DNA from: Auxenochlorella pyrenoidosa
Lineage: Eukaryota > Chlorophyta > Trebouxiophyceae > Chlorellales > Chlorellaceae
Reading direction: 5' to 3'
DNA length: 31,123 nt
Assembly (NCBI GenBank): GCA_001430745.1
Contig: KQ482041.1
Coordinates: 1,175,292-1,206,414 of the forward strand
Shown: one piece after another, positions 1-10,552 of the stretch
Position numbering within the stretch: the stretch's first letter is position 1
Layout of the letters: each line of letters starts with the position of its first letter
Made by a program: the position numbers and the translations under genes
The notes under the pieces: generated by a model
Databases searched by the model: none
What the model saw: the letters and a program-made list of their open reading frames with translations, nothing else
Told to the model about the DNA's origin: nothing

Positions 1-995
1 CGCCGGCCGCCTCCCCCGCCGCCGCCGCCTCCTCAAAGCCCAGGCTGTAGCGCTGCTCGTCCCACTCGCCCTCGCCGGCAGCGCCCCAGGCCAGCATGGC
101 CTCGTGGGGGGTGATGATGGGGGCCAGGTACTCCTTGCTGTCCAGGATCTGGCCCTGCGGGTCGGCCACCAGCACAAACACCTGCAGGGGGGGGGGGGGG
201 GGGGGGCAACAGGCCCGGCGCGCTGGGGTTCCATGACAGGGCCGACAAGGGGGGGACCCGGCATGGCCTGCGCCCCAGGGCTTCGCCTGAGGTCTGACGA
301 CGGGCGGACACAGGCAGCGCAGGCAGGGGGGATGAGAGGCTAAGGCGGCGGGCGGGCACAGCACGCATCCCTTGTGGGCCACCGCACGGCAGGGGCTGTC
401 AAAAGATTACAGAAGCTGACCAAGCAGCCGCCCACCTCGATTTCAGGGAAGTTGGCCAGCTTGGCGGGTGAGGGCTTGCCCATGAGCAGGGTGTAGCTCT
501 TCTTGCCCGCCGCGGCCGCGGCGGCGCGCAGGCCCGCCACCGCGGCGCCGTACCCCGCCGCGCCCAGCGTGCCCACCAGGATGCCCACAATGGAGGCGTC
601 CCGCGCCCGCTCCACCAGGAAATAGCGCCGCCGCAGCGCCCGGCTGACCTGCAGCGGCAGGCCCTCGCACAGGGCGGCCCCGCCTGGCTGGCGCAGCGCC
701 GCGGGGTCCACCACCGCCCAGGGGCACCCGCTGTAGGTGAGCTGCAGCTGGAGCAGGGCGGGCGCGTCGGGGGCGCCCACCCAGGCCAGGCCGCAGCGCC
801 GCGTCGGCATGCCAGCCGGCAGGCGCCACTCGTAGCCGGCCAGGCTGTGCACGGCGCTGCCGTCGTCGCTGGGCGCCGGCGCGGCGGGCCAGCCTCCGCC
901 GTCGCCGCCCTTGCCAAGCACGGGGCAGGCAGCCCCCGCTGCTCCTGCTGCTGCATCCGCAGCCCCTGCTGATGCCGCTGCACTGGATTCTCCTG

Positions 996-1032
<37 letters not shown>

Positions 1033-2110
1033 TGCTGCTCCTGCTGCTGCTGCTCCGGCTTGCCCTGATTGCTCGGCGCCGCCTTCGCAGCAGCCGGAGG
1101 CGGGTACGCATGGCTGCCGCTGAACCTGTGAGTGCTGCTGCTGCTGCTCGCCGGCGCAGCCGCCACCGCCGCAGCAGCCTGCAGGCCTGGGCGCTGCGCG
1201 TACCGGCGCACCCTGCTGCGGCCGCCCCTCTGGCTCCATGTGCCGCTGCGCCACGGCGGGGAACACAAGCCGGGCCGCCGCCGCCGCTCCATGCTGCTCA
1301 GCCACCAGCCGCTCCAGTTCTGAACGGAAAGCCAGCAGCTGGTGCAGCAGCGGCTGGTCCAGAAACACCAGCACAAATGCTTGGCCGCCGCCGCTGCTAC
1401 TGCTGCTGTCGTCCTCATCAGCGCCTGCTGCTTCTGTCGCCTCACCCCCATTGACGCAGGCGCTGCCCAGGCGAGCCAGCAGGGAACTGCCTGCCAGGCA
1501 GGCGGCCACAGCGGCTGCATCTAACTGCTCCTCTGGAAAGACAAAGTAGGCTGGCACGCGGGACAGCTTGGTCAGCGAGGCGCGCCCGTAGTGCACCTGG
1601 CAGCGCAAAGGGAGGCAAAGGTATGGGCAAGGGAGGCGTGGAGCATGGCACATTCGTCAGCGAGCGTGGGGCTCTGCGTGCCTGGCAACAAGCATACTGA
1701 CTGTGCCACGATGCCGCTGACCCTCCCACACCCTCCCCTGCTGTGGCGCACCACGCAGTCGGCATTCACGTGCGCCGCCGCCACTTCGTCCACGCTCAAG
1801 GGATTGTAGGTGGTGTCGGCGAGGATGTAGGCCTGCATGCACCGGAATGTGTCCCGTGTCGGTATCGGGCTGGCTCGGATAGCATGCTCGTTGTTCTGGG
1901 CTCTCCGCCGAGCACGCAAACAAGCCGCGCCGCCGCTCGTACCTGCACAGCGTGGCCCCGAGCGGCGCAGGCGGCTTGGACAGCAACTGCGACTCTAGCC
2001 GCATATTGAAGTGCACTGTCGGGGAACTGCAGTGTCACATTCTCATAGCCGCGAGAGCAAAGGTAGTCCGCGGTCTCCTCGACGCGCCACGCGCGCTCAT
2101 CGAGGGACAT
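1..2110 (-). CDS. DPH2: DPH2, diphthamide biosynthesis protein 2 (3' partial)
   Basis: Four exons read on the minus strand: 2110-1943, 1832-1752, 1596-436 and 181-1 (continuing out of the window). All junctions are in phase 0 with GT-AG borders. About 530 residues are visible. Dph2 partners Dph1 in the radical Fe-S enzyme that puts the 3-amino-3-carboxypropyl group on a histidine of eEF2, the first step of diphthamide synthesis in the cytosol. Recognisable family blocks are NVTLQFPDSAL (about residue 25), ILADTTYNPLSVDEVAAAHV (about 59-78), VHYGRASLTKLSRVP (84-98) and, near the C-terminus, SYTLLMGKPSPAKLANFPEI followed by DSKEYLAPIITPHE. The start is the first ATG in frame, directly before the conserved N-terminal block. 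A low-complexity segment of roughly 100 residues (Gly/Gln/Ala-rich, encoded by a triplet repeat) sits between the two conserved halves, making the protein longer than the usual family size. Identity is secure; the C-terminal end is not visible. Confidence 0.93.
187..206. repeat. 20-base G homopolymer in DPH2 intron 3
   Basis: Twenty consecutive G on the plus strand, so C20 on the DPH2 sense strand. It directly precedes the TGCAG acceptor of exon 4 and therefore forms its pyrimidine tract. The length is prone to slippage and sequencing error. Confidence 0.9.
991..1053. repeat. CTG/CAG triplet microsatellite inside DPH2 exon 3
   Basis: A nearly pure run of CTG (plus strand) or CAG (minus strand) with a few CTC and TTG interruptions. 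In the DPH2 reading frame it is read as GCA-type codons and gives a poly-alanine stretch. The other frames give poly-Gln and poly-Leu, which produces misleading open frames on both strands. Confidence 0.9.
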
Positions 2111-2548
2111 GATCGCTCACAACGCAAGTCTGGATCAGGTGCGAGTTGCGTTGGGAGCCCATTGGCCCTGCTGCGCTTGTCGAGCAGGACCCTGCCTGCG
2201 GGAGCCCCTGCGCACCCTGAATCACGCCCACTGTGTACCGATCGCCATTTGCCGAGCAATTCACACTTCTAAAACCGCTGTCTCGCACCCTAGACCGGCC
2301 GTCTCCTTGTTGCGGTGTTTCTCTGCTGCTCACGCTGCTGTGATAGATACAGGCGAGTTGCTGGCGACAGGAGCGCCCAGAATATATGAACCAGCCGCCA
2401 CCGCCGCTGCCGCCGCCAACGTTGCCCCGCCCCAACCCTGCCTGTCGCCTGAAACCCGGGGCAGGGCTCAAGTTTGCTTAGGTGACTGCCCTGCTGCTTA
2501 CCTGTTGCAGCTCTGCAGCACGCCAACCACCGGGTGTGCACGTGCAGC
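2111..2548. other. Divergent upstream region of DPH2 and the LYR-ApaG gene
   Basis: The 438 bp between two divergent start codons must hold both promoters and both 5' leaders. A TATA-like AATATATGAA lies at 2391-2400, about 150 bp before the plus-strand ATG and about 285 bp before the minus-strand ATG. A short CCGCCG-rich run follows it. I see no further gene here. Promoter function is inferred from position only. Confidence 0.5.
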
Positions 2549-4965
2549 ATGTCGTCGCGCGCGGTGCGGGCGCTCTACCGGCTCTTCCTGAGGCAGGCGC
2601 GGGCGCTCGACCGCCGAGGGGTGGCACAGCTGGACGTGCGCGCCCCCGTCAGCACGGGTGAGGGAGGGCATGGCAGCATAAGATGCACGAGTGGTCAAAG
2701 TCCTCAAGACAATGCAATGGTTAATGCCAATGGAGGCTGGTTGGGCATGAGCAGCCGAGGCCTCCTGCTGCAGCCCAGGCAGCCGGCCAGAGTAGCGCGC
2801 CGCCGGGCAGGCAGGCCAAACCAGGTGCCAGTGTGCAACGCTTCCGCCCCCGCTCCGCCTGCCTGCAGAGGCGTGGCTGATGCAGCAGGGCGGCCACGGC
2901 TGGGCGCTGCCGCGATACGAGTTCCACCTGCGCAGCCTGCAGCAGCTGTTCCCGTGGGCGGCAGAGGTGGGCAGGCCCTGCCGCCGCCAGCGCCTCGCCA
3001 CCTCGCTGCATCAACTGCAGCCCCTGCCGGCCCTGCTGGAAAGCAAGACGTCCCCTTGCTGCCATGTCCCGACTGTCCGTGCAGGGAGCCACCAGTGGCA
3101 GCTTCAGCCCCGCGCAGCTGCGCGCGCTCATAACGCGCTGCTTCCGGCAGCCGGCGGGGGCCAGCAGAGAGGAGCAGCTGGACCAGGCATTCACAAGCCT
3201 GCGTCTGCTGTCAGACCAAGTCCACATGCAGGTGAGTGCTGGCCCAGGAAGAGGGCAGGCAGGACTGTCGGCTCCTGGGGTGGGCAGCCAGGCGTTGCTG
3301 CCCTGAGGGTAGGCAGGCAGGGGCGCACAGCGGCGGAATTTGGACAGGCGTTGACCTGAAAGCGCAGCGAGGCTGCCAGTGGGCAGCATGCCTGCGCCCC
3401 TGCGCACCCATCTTGTGGAGATGCGCCGCCTGAATTTTCTCAAGCACTTCCACCGACCTCTGACCGCTTCTTCTGCTGTGTTTGTGGCATGCCGGCCCTG
3501 CAGGAGTGCTCCAGCTCCTGCCAGACGGAAGGGGTGCATGTGGAGGTGACAACAGCGCACGTTGGCAGCCAAGAGGTGCGCAACATGCTGGCAACGCTGC
3601 TCAGGTCGCCCACTTGCTCGCGTCCGGGGCGCCTGCCCGCACCTCACACAACCTGGCAGCACCCCTGCTGCTGACTGCTGCGCAGCAACATTCGTCGTTT
3701 GGTATGCATGCCACGCCGACCAAAAGCCGAGGCCCTCGTGCGCACACGGGGGCCCCGGTCTTGTACCGCCTGCGTTGCCCAAGTGTCAGGCGTGCGCGCT
3801 GTTGGGGCGCAGGGCCAGCGGCCGCCTGACAAGCTGGCCATGCTTGTCATATTCCCACATGCCCCTGTGGCTTGTGTCGTGTGCCCTCGGCGGCAGGACC
3901 TGGACCTGCACTACGAGCCCGAGGAGGGGCAGCAGCCAAAGCAGTACTACACGTACCGCGTGCGGGTGTCCAACTGCGGGTACGGATGCATCGCTGGTGT
4001 GGCAACATTTTGTCTTTCCATCCAGCTCGCTGCTTACTTGCCTTGCTCTCAGGGAGGGGCGGGTTTCGCGGCCCCCGCTCCAAGGGGACCGTGCATCTGC
4101 CGCCCTGCCTGGCTGCTGCGTGCCGCCCCGGCCTGCTGCACCTGCCTGCATGCATCTGCACACCCCCAGCTTCCCTGCACCTGCCCGGTGATGACACAGC
4201 AATGATCAGGTACTGCCGACCTGGTTGCCCTCTGGGGGGGTGCTCTCCCCCAGCAGCAGCGCGGCCACTGAATGGGGACCACCAAGAAATGCAACAAGGA
4301 GGGCATCAATGCGGGGCTGGCAGCACCACTGCCTACATCCGCCGCGCTGCTGCTGCTGCTGCTGGCCGCAGCATTTTGCATGCTGCATCTGCTGCTTGGG
4401 CTGTTCCTTTGGTGCTCTGCTCCCGTCACTCCCATGCATCTACTGCTCCAGCACCCTGCCAAACGCACGGGGCAAGTCCTGCAGTTCACCTCCATCTAGG
4501 CCCCACCGCACTCCCGCCCCTCGCGACATGCCTGCCCTGTGCAGCAACCAGACTGTGCAGCTGACAGGCCGGCACTGGATCATCGAGGACGCCGACGGAA
4601 ATGTGAGCTGCCTGCAGAAGGGGGGCGCGCCTGCGGCGCTTCTGGCTTGCGTGGCGTTCAGGCTCGCCCGGCGATGCGCCCCAGGGATGCACCCAGCTCC
4701 CCTGCTTCTCTGCACTGCTCGCGTGCAGGTGGTGACAGAGGTTGCCAAGGGCTCGAGGGGCGTGGTGGGGTGCACCCCTATCCTCAAGCCGGGGGAGTGC
4801 TTCGAGTACTACAGCGGCACCGACGTGGAAACCCCCGGCCTCTGCATGCGCGGCTCGTTCCAGATGCGTGTGGTCGACCCGCAGCGGCCGCAGGACCCAC
4901 CTAGCCACGCCTTTGACGCCCAAATAGCGCCCTTCTGCTTTATGCCGGCGGGAGGCGGCGCGTGA
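2549..4965 (+). CDS. LYR-motif (LYRM-like) and ApaG (DUF525) fusion protein
   Basis: Seven exons: 2549-2657, 2869-2966, 3085-3231, 3504-3575, 3897-3979, 4545-4602, 4729-4965. They join in frame to 267 residues with GT-AG borders. The N-terminus has a LYR motif (RALYRLFLRQA, residues 7-17), followed at about residues 77-118 by a helical segment (LRALITRCFRQP, then EEQLDQAFTSLRLL) that resembles the second half of LYR-family domains. Residues about 129-258 form an ApaG domain, shown by GVHVEV, YYTYRVRVSN, VQLTGRHWIIEDADGN, GVVGCTPILKPGECFEYYSG, MRGSFQMRV and FDAQIAPF. LYR proteins generally bind acyl carrier protein or assist mitochondrial complexes and Fe-S delivery. ApaG domains occur alone in bacteria and beside F-box or YccV domains in eukaryotes. 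The function of this combination is unknown to me. The start is the ATG directly before the LYR helix. The exon 4 donor at 3575 was chosen because it keeps phase into exon 5; this is the least certain junction. Confidence 0.85.
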
Positions 4966-5495
4966 GGCTCGGCATGCGGCAGCGCAGTGCAGGGTCCTGG
5001 CTGCCCTCCCGCCCCCTTCAGTCAGCCCGCTGCGCTGCGTCTGTCATGTAACACCACCCAAGGCCAGGACAGACACGGAAAGAAGGTTTAGTGCCGCAGT
5101 CGCTTCTCGAGTGCCTTCATGACCTCTGAGAGTGCGCTCTGCTTCGCAAGGAGCTGCTGTCGTTCACCTCGCAAGAGACCTGAAGTCGCATGACATGTCA
5201 ATGCTCTGCACTGAGTGGAGCTTGCAGGCAGGGGTTTCGGTGCCGGTGCCAGCGGTACTGAATGAGCCAAGCTCTGTCTTGGGCATCATGCTAGCAAGGG
5301 CGGCATGCAAGGAGCGGCTGGAGCTGAAACAGGAGGGCAGAGCAGCAGCAGGGAGCAGTAGGTGCAGCATGTCAGGAGGGAGGAGCAGGAGAGGCGTGGA
5401 GCTGGGTCACAACAGTCAGGGGTGTGGAGGCTGCTCGGGCGGGAGTCAGAGAGCCAGGTCAAAGAGGTGATGGAAGTAGGGCTGGCAGCGAGGCC
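4966..5495. other. Convergent 3' region between LYR-ApaG and IMP3
   Basis: This 530-bp stretch holds the 3' untranslated regions of two converging genes. Apart from the TGTAA signal at 5047 I see no coding potential that matches a known family and no structured RNA. The IMP3 side has no clear TGTAA on the minus strand. Confidence 0.6.
5047..5051 (+). terminator. TGTAA polyadenylation signal for the LYR-ApaG gene
   Basis: TGTAA, the usual green-algal poly(A) signal, lies 82 bases after the stop codon of the plus-strand gene. No other candidate is nearer. Assignment is by motif and distance. Confidence 0.55.
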
Positions 5496-7274
5496 TCAGC
5501 CGGCCATGAGGTCAAAGTCGTCCAGTTTGTCGTTGTAGCGCAGCACCTTGCGCTTGATCTTGGAGGTGTCCACCCTGCGGGGGTGGGAGGGGTTGGGGGG
5601 GATGGGGTGGGCGAGGGAACCACGGGTGGGGCGGGGTGGGGCGTTAAGAGCGACCAATAAGGAGGTTAGTGACGGGCATTGTTCTCCGGAGGGGGGGAGG
5701 GGCATCACGTTCGTTGTCGCAGGGTGCCCTCGGCAGGCGGGCAAGGCGGAGGCATGCAAAGCAGGCGAGCAAACGCAGCCAGGAAGGGCTGGCAGCCCGG
5801 GGCCCAAAGGCGGGGGGGCGGGGGGCGCACCAGGTGACAAAGTCCTCCATGCTGCGGGTCACCAGGAAGGCGGGGTCGGTCACTGCAGCGGCAGCCGGGG
5901 CAAGAAGGGCAGGTGAGGGGGCTGGCACCATGCCGGGCACAGCCCAGGCGCTCCTTGGGCGCGCCCGGATCGCCCGCCACTGGAGCCTGCAGCCTCGCTC
6001 CCTGCTCCAGCCCACCTGCAGGGAGGGCCTCCCACGAGGGGCATGCCGCCACCCCTCCTCCCCAAGAGCCCTGCTGTCGCGAGCACGGCGCGGGCAGCCC
6101 CCCTCGCGGCTGCTGACCCGCCCCGGCACCTGGCTGCGCCGCCCCACCTGTGTCGGGCCCCACGCGCACGTGCCCCTGCTCAATGAAGGTGCAGGCCTCG
6201 CGCAGCGTCTCGCTCATCTTCAGCCGCACCTGCAGCAGCAGGCAGGCGTGCAGCAATTTATTGTGAAGCCCCTGCCCCGGCGGTGGCTGCGGCCGGTCGG
6301 CGTGGCTGGCCAGGGGCGCGCGCCGCATCAGAATGCGCAGGGCGGGCGCGCGGCAGGCATGGGGAGGGGGCGGCCGCCCCGCCGGCGCGCGCACCATGAC
6401 CACCGCCAGGCGTCGCCGGCAGAAGGACGCGGTGGACAGCTTCTCCAGCTGGACCAGGCTCTTCTTGGTGGTGATCACGCCCATGTCGTACAGCCTGTGG
6501 GGGGGATGGTGCAGGATAGGCGAAGAGAGACGAACGTGCGCTCAACACGCCTGTGCATTTGCACGAGTATGCACGCAAAGCATCTGCGGCCCTCCTGTGT
6601 GCAGGCAGTGCACTCCGGCCCGGACATGGGCCAGCAGGCACGACTGCCACCTCGGCAGGTGTTTGTCAAGCGCCCGGCGTGCCACCGCCTGGCGGCCATC
6701 CCCGCCTCTGCACAGCCGCACGCGGTGCTGCGAGTGTGATGGAGCGTGCGTGCGTGCACCCTGCCCGCGCCAGCCCCGGCCAGCCAGCCAGCCCCGGCGC
6801 GCTCACTTGTTGAGCAGCTGGTCTGTGAGCTCGATGCGCGTGGTGTCGCGCGCGTCCAGCCGCTTGAGCGTGGCCACCAGCTTGGTCACCATGCCGCACA
6901 GCTTGTTGTACTTTTTGTAGTCGTCGCGGTCCTGGATGTGGTACCGCCGCATCACCTGCGCACGCCGTGGCGATGCGCACACAGGGGTCGAGCAGGGACA
7001 AGCGGCAGCAGCTACCGCTTCCGCGCCATGTGGTGGCGTGCAAACTTACAATCGTGTGTCTAGAGTGCAGCTTACTGTGCACTCGGTGGTTGGCCCCACC
7101 CTGAAAAGGCCCCCCTTTCCCCCCAGCGGGCCGAGGCACGCGCTCCTTCAGGGCTGCGTCGCCCCAGCAGTCAAGGCCCCCCACCTGCAGCTCGCGCTCA
7201 TTGTGCTCGTTTTTCCAGTGCAAGAAGTCCACCTTCTTGAGCAGCTTGTGCTCATGGTGCTTGAGCTTCCGCAT
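5496..7274 (-). CDS. IMP3: IMP3, U3 small nucleolar ribonucleoprotein
   Basis: Six minus-strand exons: 7274-7185, 6955-6807, 6494-6395, 6229-6148, 5882-5831, 5574-5496. They give 183 residues, the usual family length. Imp3 is a nucleolar component of the SSU processome that promotes base pairing of U3 snoRNA with pre-18S rRNA. Family signatures are the start MRKLKHHEHKLLKKVDFLHW (1-20), YHIQDRDDYKKYNKLCG (about 35-51), an S4 RNA-binding domain at about 106-172 (SFCRRRLAVVM, then [20 protein letters not shown], then SMEDFVTW) and the C-terminus SKIKRKVLRYNDKLDDFDL. The start is the only ATG consistent with the conserved N-terminus. Exon phases chain exactly, including a tryptophan codon split between exons 5 and 6. 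Its neighbour upstream is chorismate mutase on the same strand, with nearly 1 kb between them. Confidence 0.96.
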
Positions 7275-8265
7275 TCCGCCGCTGCCGCCGCTGCGGCCCT
7301 GCCACTGCTAGTGCTGTGCCGGGCAGCAGACTACCGTACGGACTGCAAGGGAGAAGGCACGAGGCAGCGGCTGGGTAGTGGGACTTTAGCACAAAAACAT
7401 TATTCAGATGCCAGTGCTGGAATACAGCTGCACTCAAAGCTGCTGCAGGAGCGCAGGAGGTAAAGTGGAAGCCGCGCTGACGGCAGCAGCGGCGGCGGCG
7501 GCACTGGCGGCAGCAGCGGCGGCGACGGCAGAGGGGAGCACTCGACGGCTGAATTTGTTTTCGGCGGCTTTCCGAACATGCATCGCTTGGAGCAGCAAGC
7601 CCTCTCACCCAAATTCGGCGCTCGCTCTAAAGGGAGCCCGCCAGCAGGCCCAAGCCGACACAGAGGAGTCCCCCGGCCCTCTTGGGACAAACAAAAGCGT
7701 CTCGAAGCCGATGCCCGTCGAGTTGCTAGCCTCCTTGGCTCGTCTGCAGGCCTACTGGGGCAATGCAATCGCTCGGCAGCGCTGCACGCGTGCCAACAGC
7801 AGTTGTAATATCGTCCTATAACGTGCCAACACTGGTGCGCTGCCATAAACGACGGCCGCATGTTGCATGCATGGCAGCAGCAGCGGCAGCATGAGGTGCC
7901 CGTGTGTTGACTGTCAACTTGACATCAGCTTACCTCGAGAGCATTTCTCTGCGAACAACCATCTTAGAGGCTTTGCTCCTAGCTCACCCGAGCAGGCCAG
8001 CCTCATACCAGGTTCCAGCTTGCTGGCTGCTGCATCCCAAGCAATGCGCTGCATGCGCGAGTTTAAAAAACCATGCCATTGCAGGCAGGGTGGCCCTTCG
8101 CAGAAGAGAGGGGGCTCCTGAACCGGAAAAAGGGAGCAAGTGTGCAGCGCCGAGCTTGGAATGAGCACGGATCACAGGGGACAGGGGTCTGTCAGTTGCA
8201 AACAAAATCATTGGAAACATTTTAGGTAAGCGGGGCTCGTTGGAGGTTGGCGGCGGTGCAGCTGC
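7275..8265. other. Region between chorismate mutase (3') and IMP3 (5')
   Basis: These 991 bp contain the 3' end of the upstream minus-strand gene and the promoter of IMP3. A GCA/GCG-rich triplet run at about 7480-7535 is the only obvious structure. The open frames here are short, lack recognisable motifs and overlap on both strands, so I call no gene. A TGTAA at 7804-7808 on the plus strand serves no plus-strand gene that I can see. Confidence 0.5.
7480..7535. repeat. GCA/GCG/GGC triplet-rich run upstream of IMP3
   Basis: An imperfect repeat of GCA, GCG and GGC triplets (plus strand) about 210-260 bp before the IMP3 ATG. It probably lies in the promoter or 5' leader. No coding role is supported. 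Confidence 0.65.
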
Positions 8266-10552
8266 TCATCGCGCCGCGCCCCCGCTGTGCGCCCGCTGCT
8301 GCTGCTGACCTGCCGCATCGCCATCCAGGCGGCGCAGCAGGTACTGAACCTCCACCTCCTTGGTGAGGGGCATCACCCACTGCTCATACAGCTGCGCCAC
8401 CACCTCTGGCCGCACCTGCAGATGCAGGGAGGGGAGGGACGAGGCAGCGCAGCGGGGCAGGAACCTGTTGAGAGCTGGTGTGCGAGGCAGCAGCACCGCA
8501 GGATTGGCTCCCCCTTTAGCACGAAGCGAGACCAGGCAAGATGAACCATGCCGAGGCGCGGCGCTCCTCCAGCCCCTCGGTGGGAGGGAGGGCGCACCTT
8601 GTAGCTGCCGCCAGCGCCATTGCTGCCCGCCGCAGCGCCGGAGACTTCCAGCTCCTGCCCAAAGGTGGCCGCCTTGAGCTGCACCCGCTCGATGACCTGC
8701 AGGGGGGGGGGGGGGCGTTGACACTGCCAGCTGGGGAGGGTACCAGCGGAGCAGCCCACCCTGAGAGCTGGCAGTCCTACACAACCCCTAGCCTGCGGCC
8801 AGCCCAGCCCATTTGGCTCTACCCTCCAGCTCACACCACAGGGCTGACTGCATGCAGCGTGTGCCTGTGCACGTCTGATGGCCTCAGGCGGTCGCCCACC
8901 CCTGCCCCGGCACCGAGCGCACCTTGAGCTCCACCGCCCGGTCGGTGAGCAGCTGCAGGATGGCGTCGGCGTCCTGCCGCCGGATGAGCTCCGTGTACTC
9001 GGCCGTCTGCTTGCGGAACTTGGCCTCGGCCACAAACATGCCGTAGTGGATGCGCTTGGACAGGGCCTGGGGCAGGCGGGCGGGAGCAGGCGGGCCCAAG
9101 CATGGGAGGGCATGCCTCGGCAGGGGCTGGCCGCGACCGCCAGCATGCCGCAGTGAGCGCGCCCGGGCCTCTGGCCGGTTGGGCGTGAGGAGGAGAGGCC
9201 TGGGCGGATTCCCGCCCAGCTTTGCTGCATGGCACGACCATGTCTTCTGCACTATGATCTGCGCCATGCTGGAGGCGCCTTCCTTCCTTCGCGTCAAACC
9301 CAGCAGCCCGCCGACCCCTGCCTGCGCGCGCCCCTCAGGCAGGCGCACCTGCAGCGCGGTGACGTCGTTCATGGCGGAGGAGCCGTAGTTGTGGTCGTCG
9401 CCGGGGGCCGCAATCTCGGGCAGCAGGTGCTGCGGCAGCAGGGGCAGCACAGGGGGCCACGGGTCAGGGCAGGGACGCAGCGCCGGTGACGCCCAAGCGG
9501 CACCCGCGCCGCCTGCTTGCGTGCTGCCCTGTTGGCCAAACGACTGAAGCAGGGGCGGCGCCAGGGAGGGAGCCAGGCCCGCTGGGGCAGCCGTGCACCC
9601 ACCTCGAGGTACATGTCCATGATGGATGCGTTGATGTTGACCAAGGCGCAGGGGGCCAGCACCTGCGGGGGCGGGCGCCCACAGGCGGCAGCAGCCGGTG
9701 AGGAGGGCGCAAGCCGAGCCAAGCGGCGGGCAGCGGGAGCGCATCCAGTGCGGGCTAGAGGGCCCTCGCAAGGTGCGTCCAGGCGAGCAGGGCAGCAGCG
9801 GGCAGCCTGGCGCAGCCGCACACCTGCTCGTAAGTGATGGGCGGCAGCACCAGGGGCGGCAGGTCCTCTGGGAAGAAGGCGTACTCGTCGGGGGATGTGT
9901 AGCGCCGGATGCGGCCGTGCACCTGGTGGTGCGGGGGAGAGCGGGGCGGCATGCGCGTGTAGGTGCATGCTGGAGCCACAACCGCTAGGTTTGCAGCGCG
10001 CAGGCCGAGCAATGCGCTGGCTGCTCGAAACCTGGCACGTGCTCACGTGAGCCTGCACCATCAACAAGGCAGCACCGCAGGGCGTCCCTGCCTGCCTACC
10101 TGCTCCGTCTCGCGCAGCAGGTACTCAAACAGCGAGTAGCGGCGCCCATCCGGGCGGAAGCCCGGCACCGGGATGGCCTCTGGCTGGTACACGGCATCAT
10201 TCCGTGCAAACTGGGCGCGTTCAATGAGCGCAAAGATGATGGTATCCTCCAGCCGGATCAGCGTCTGACGAATGTTGGCCAGCGAGAGCGCAGAGGAGAG
10301 GTCCGCATCGGGGGTGGCAGCTACAGGGGTGGCGGCGCTCGCAGGCGCTGCTGCCGGTGGTGAGGGCGCCTCCTGCTGCTGCGCCGCGGCAGCCGCAGGT
10401 TTCAACATGCGGCCAGGCACGGGCCGCAGGGACGGTCGCTGCCACCGCGCGACTGCCCCTTCTGCCGCCGCCGAGGGAACGACCCCTCCGTGCTGCCTGA
10501 GAGCGCTGCTGGGCCGGCTCGTGGGCTGCCAGCAGCTGCCAGCTGCGTTCAT
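8266..10552 (-). CDS. CM: Chorismate mutase, plant/yeast AroQ type, plastid-targeted
   Basis: Seven minus-strand exons: 10552-10100, 9922-9824, 9662-9603, 9429-9349, 9066-8923, 8696-8598, 8415-8266. All junctions are phase 0 and the product has 361 residues. The enzyme converts chorismate to prephenate, the entry to phenylalanine and tyrosine synthesis. Residues 1 to about 85 are rich in Ala, Ser, Arg and Pro with almost no acid residues until the end, like a chloroplast transit peptide, so the product resembles the plastidial CM1 form. The all-helical catalytic domain (about 87-345) shows [81 protein letters not shown] and the closing [19 protein letters not shown]. The start is the first true ATG of exon 1; a longer open frame upstream begins only with TTG. 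The C-terminal 18 residues are a Gln/Ala tail without family match. Regulation by aromatic amino acids is typical of plastid forms but cannot be judged here. Confidence 0.95.
8702..8715. repeat. 14-base G run in a chorismate mutase intron
   Basis: G14 on the plus strand is C14 on the sense strand and forms the pyrimidine tract immediately before the TGCAG acceptor of exon 6. The arrangement matches the C20 tract seen in DPH2. Confidence 0.85.

Noticed and set aside
972..1454. Plus-strand poly-leucine and minus-strand poly-glutamine open frames
   Set aside because: They are alternative-frame readings of the CTG/CAG microsatellite in DPH2; only the poly-alanine frame connects to conserved sequence.
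7804..7808. TGTAA on the plus strand as a polyadenylation signal
   Set aside because: Both neighbouring genes are on the minus strand, so the motif has no plus-strand gene to serve and is probably chance.
7867..8168. Short open frames between IMP3 and chorismate mutase as possible small genes
   Set aside because: They are under 90 codons, overlap each other on both strands, and show no motif or splice pattern.
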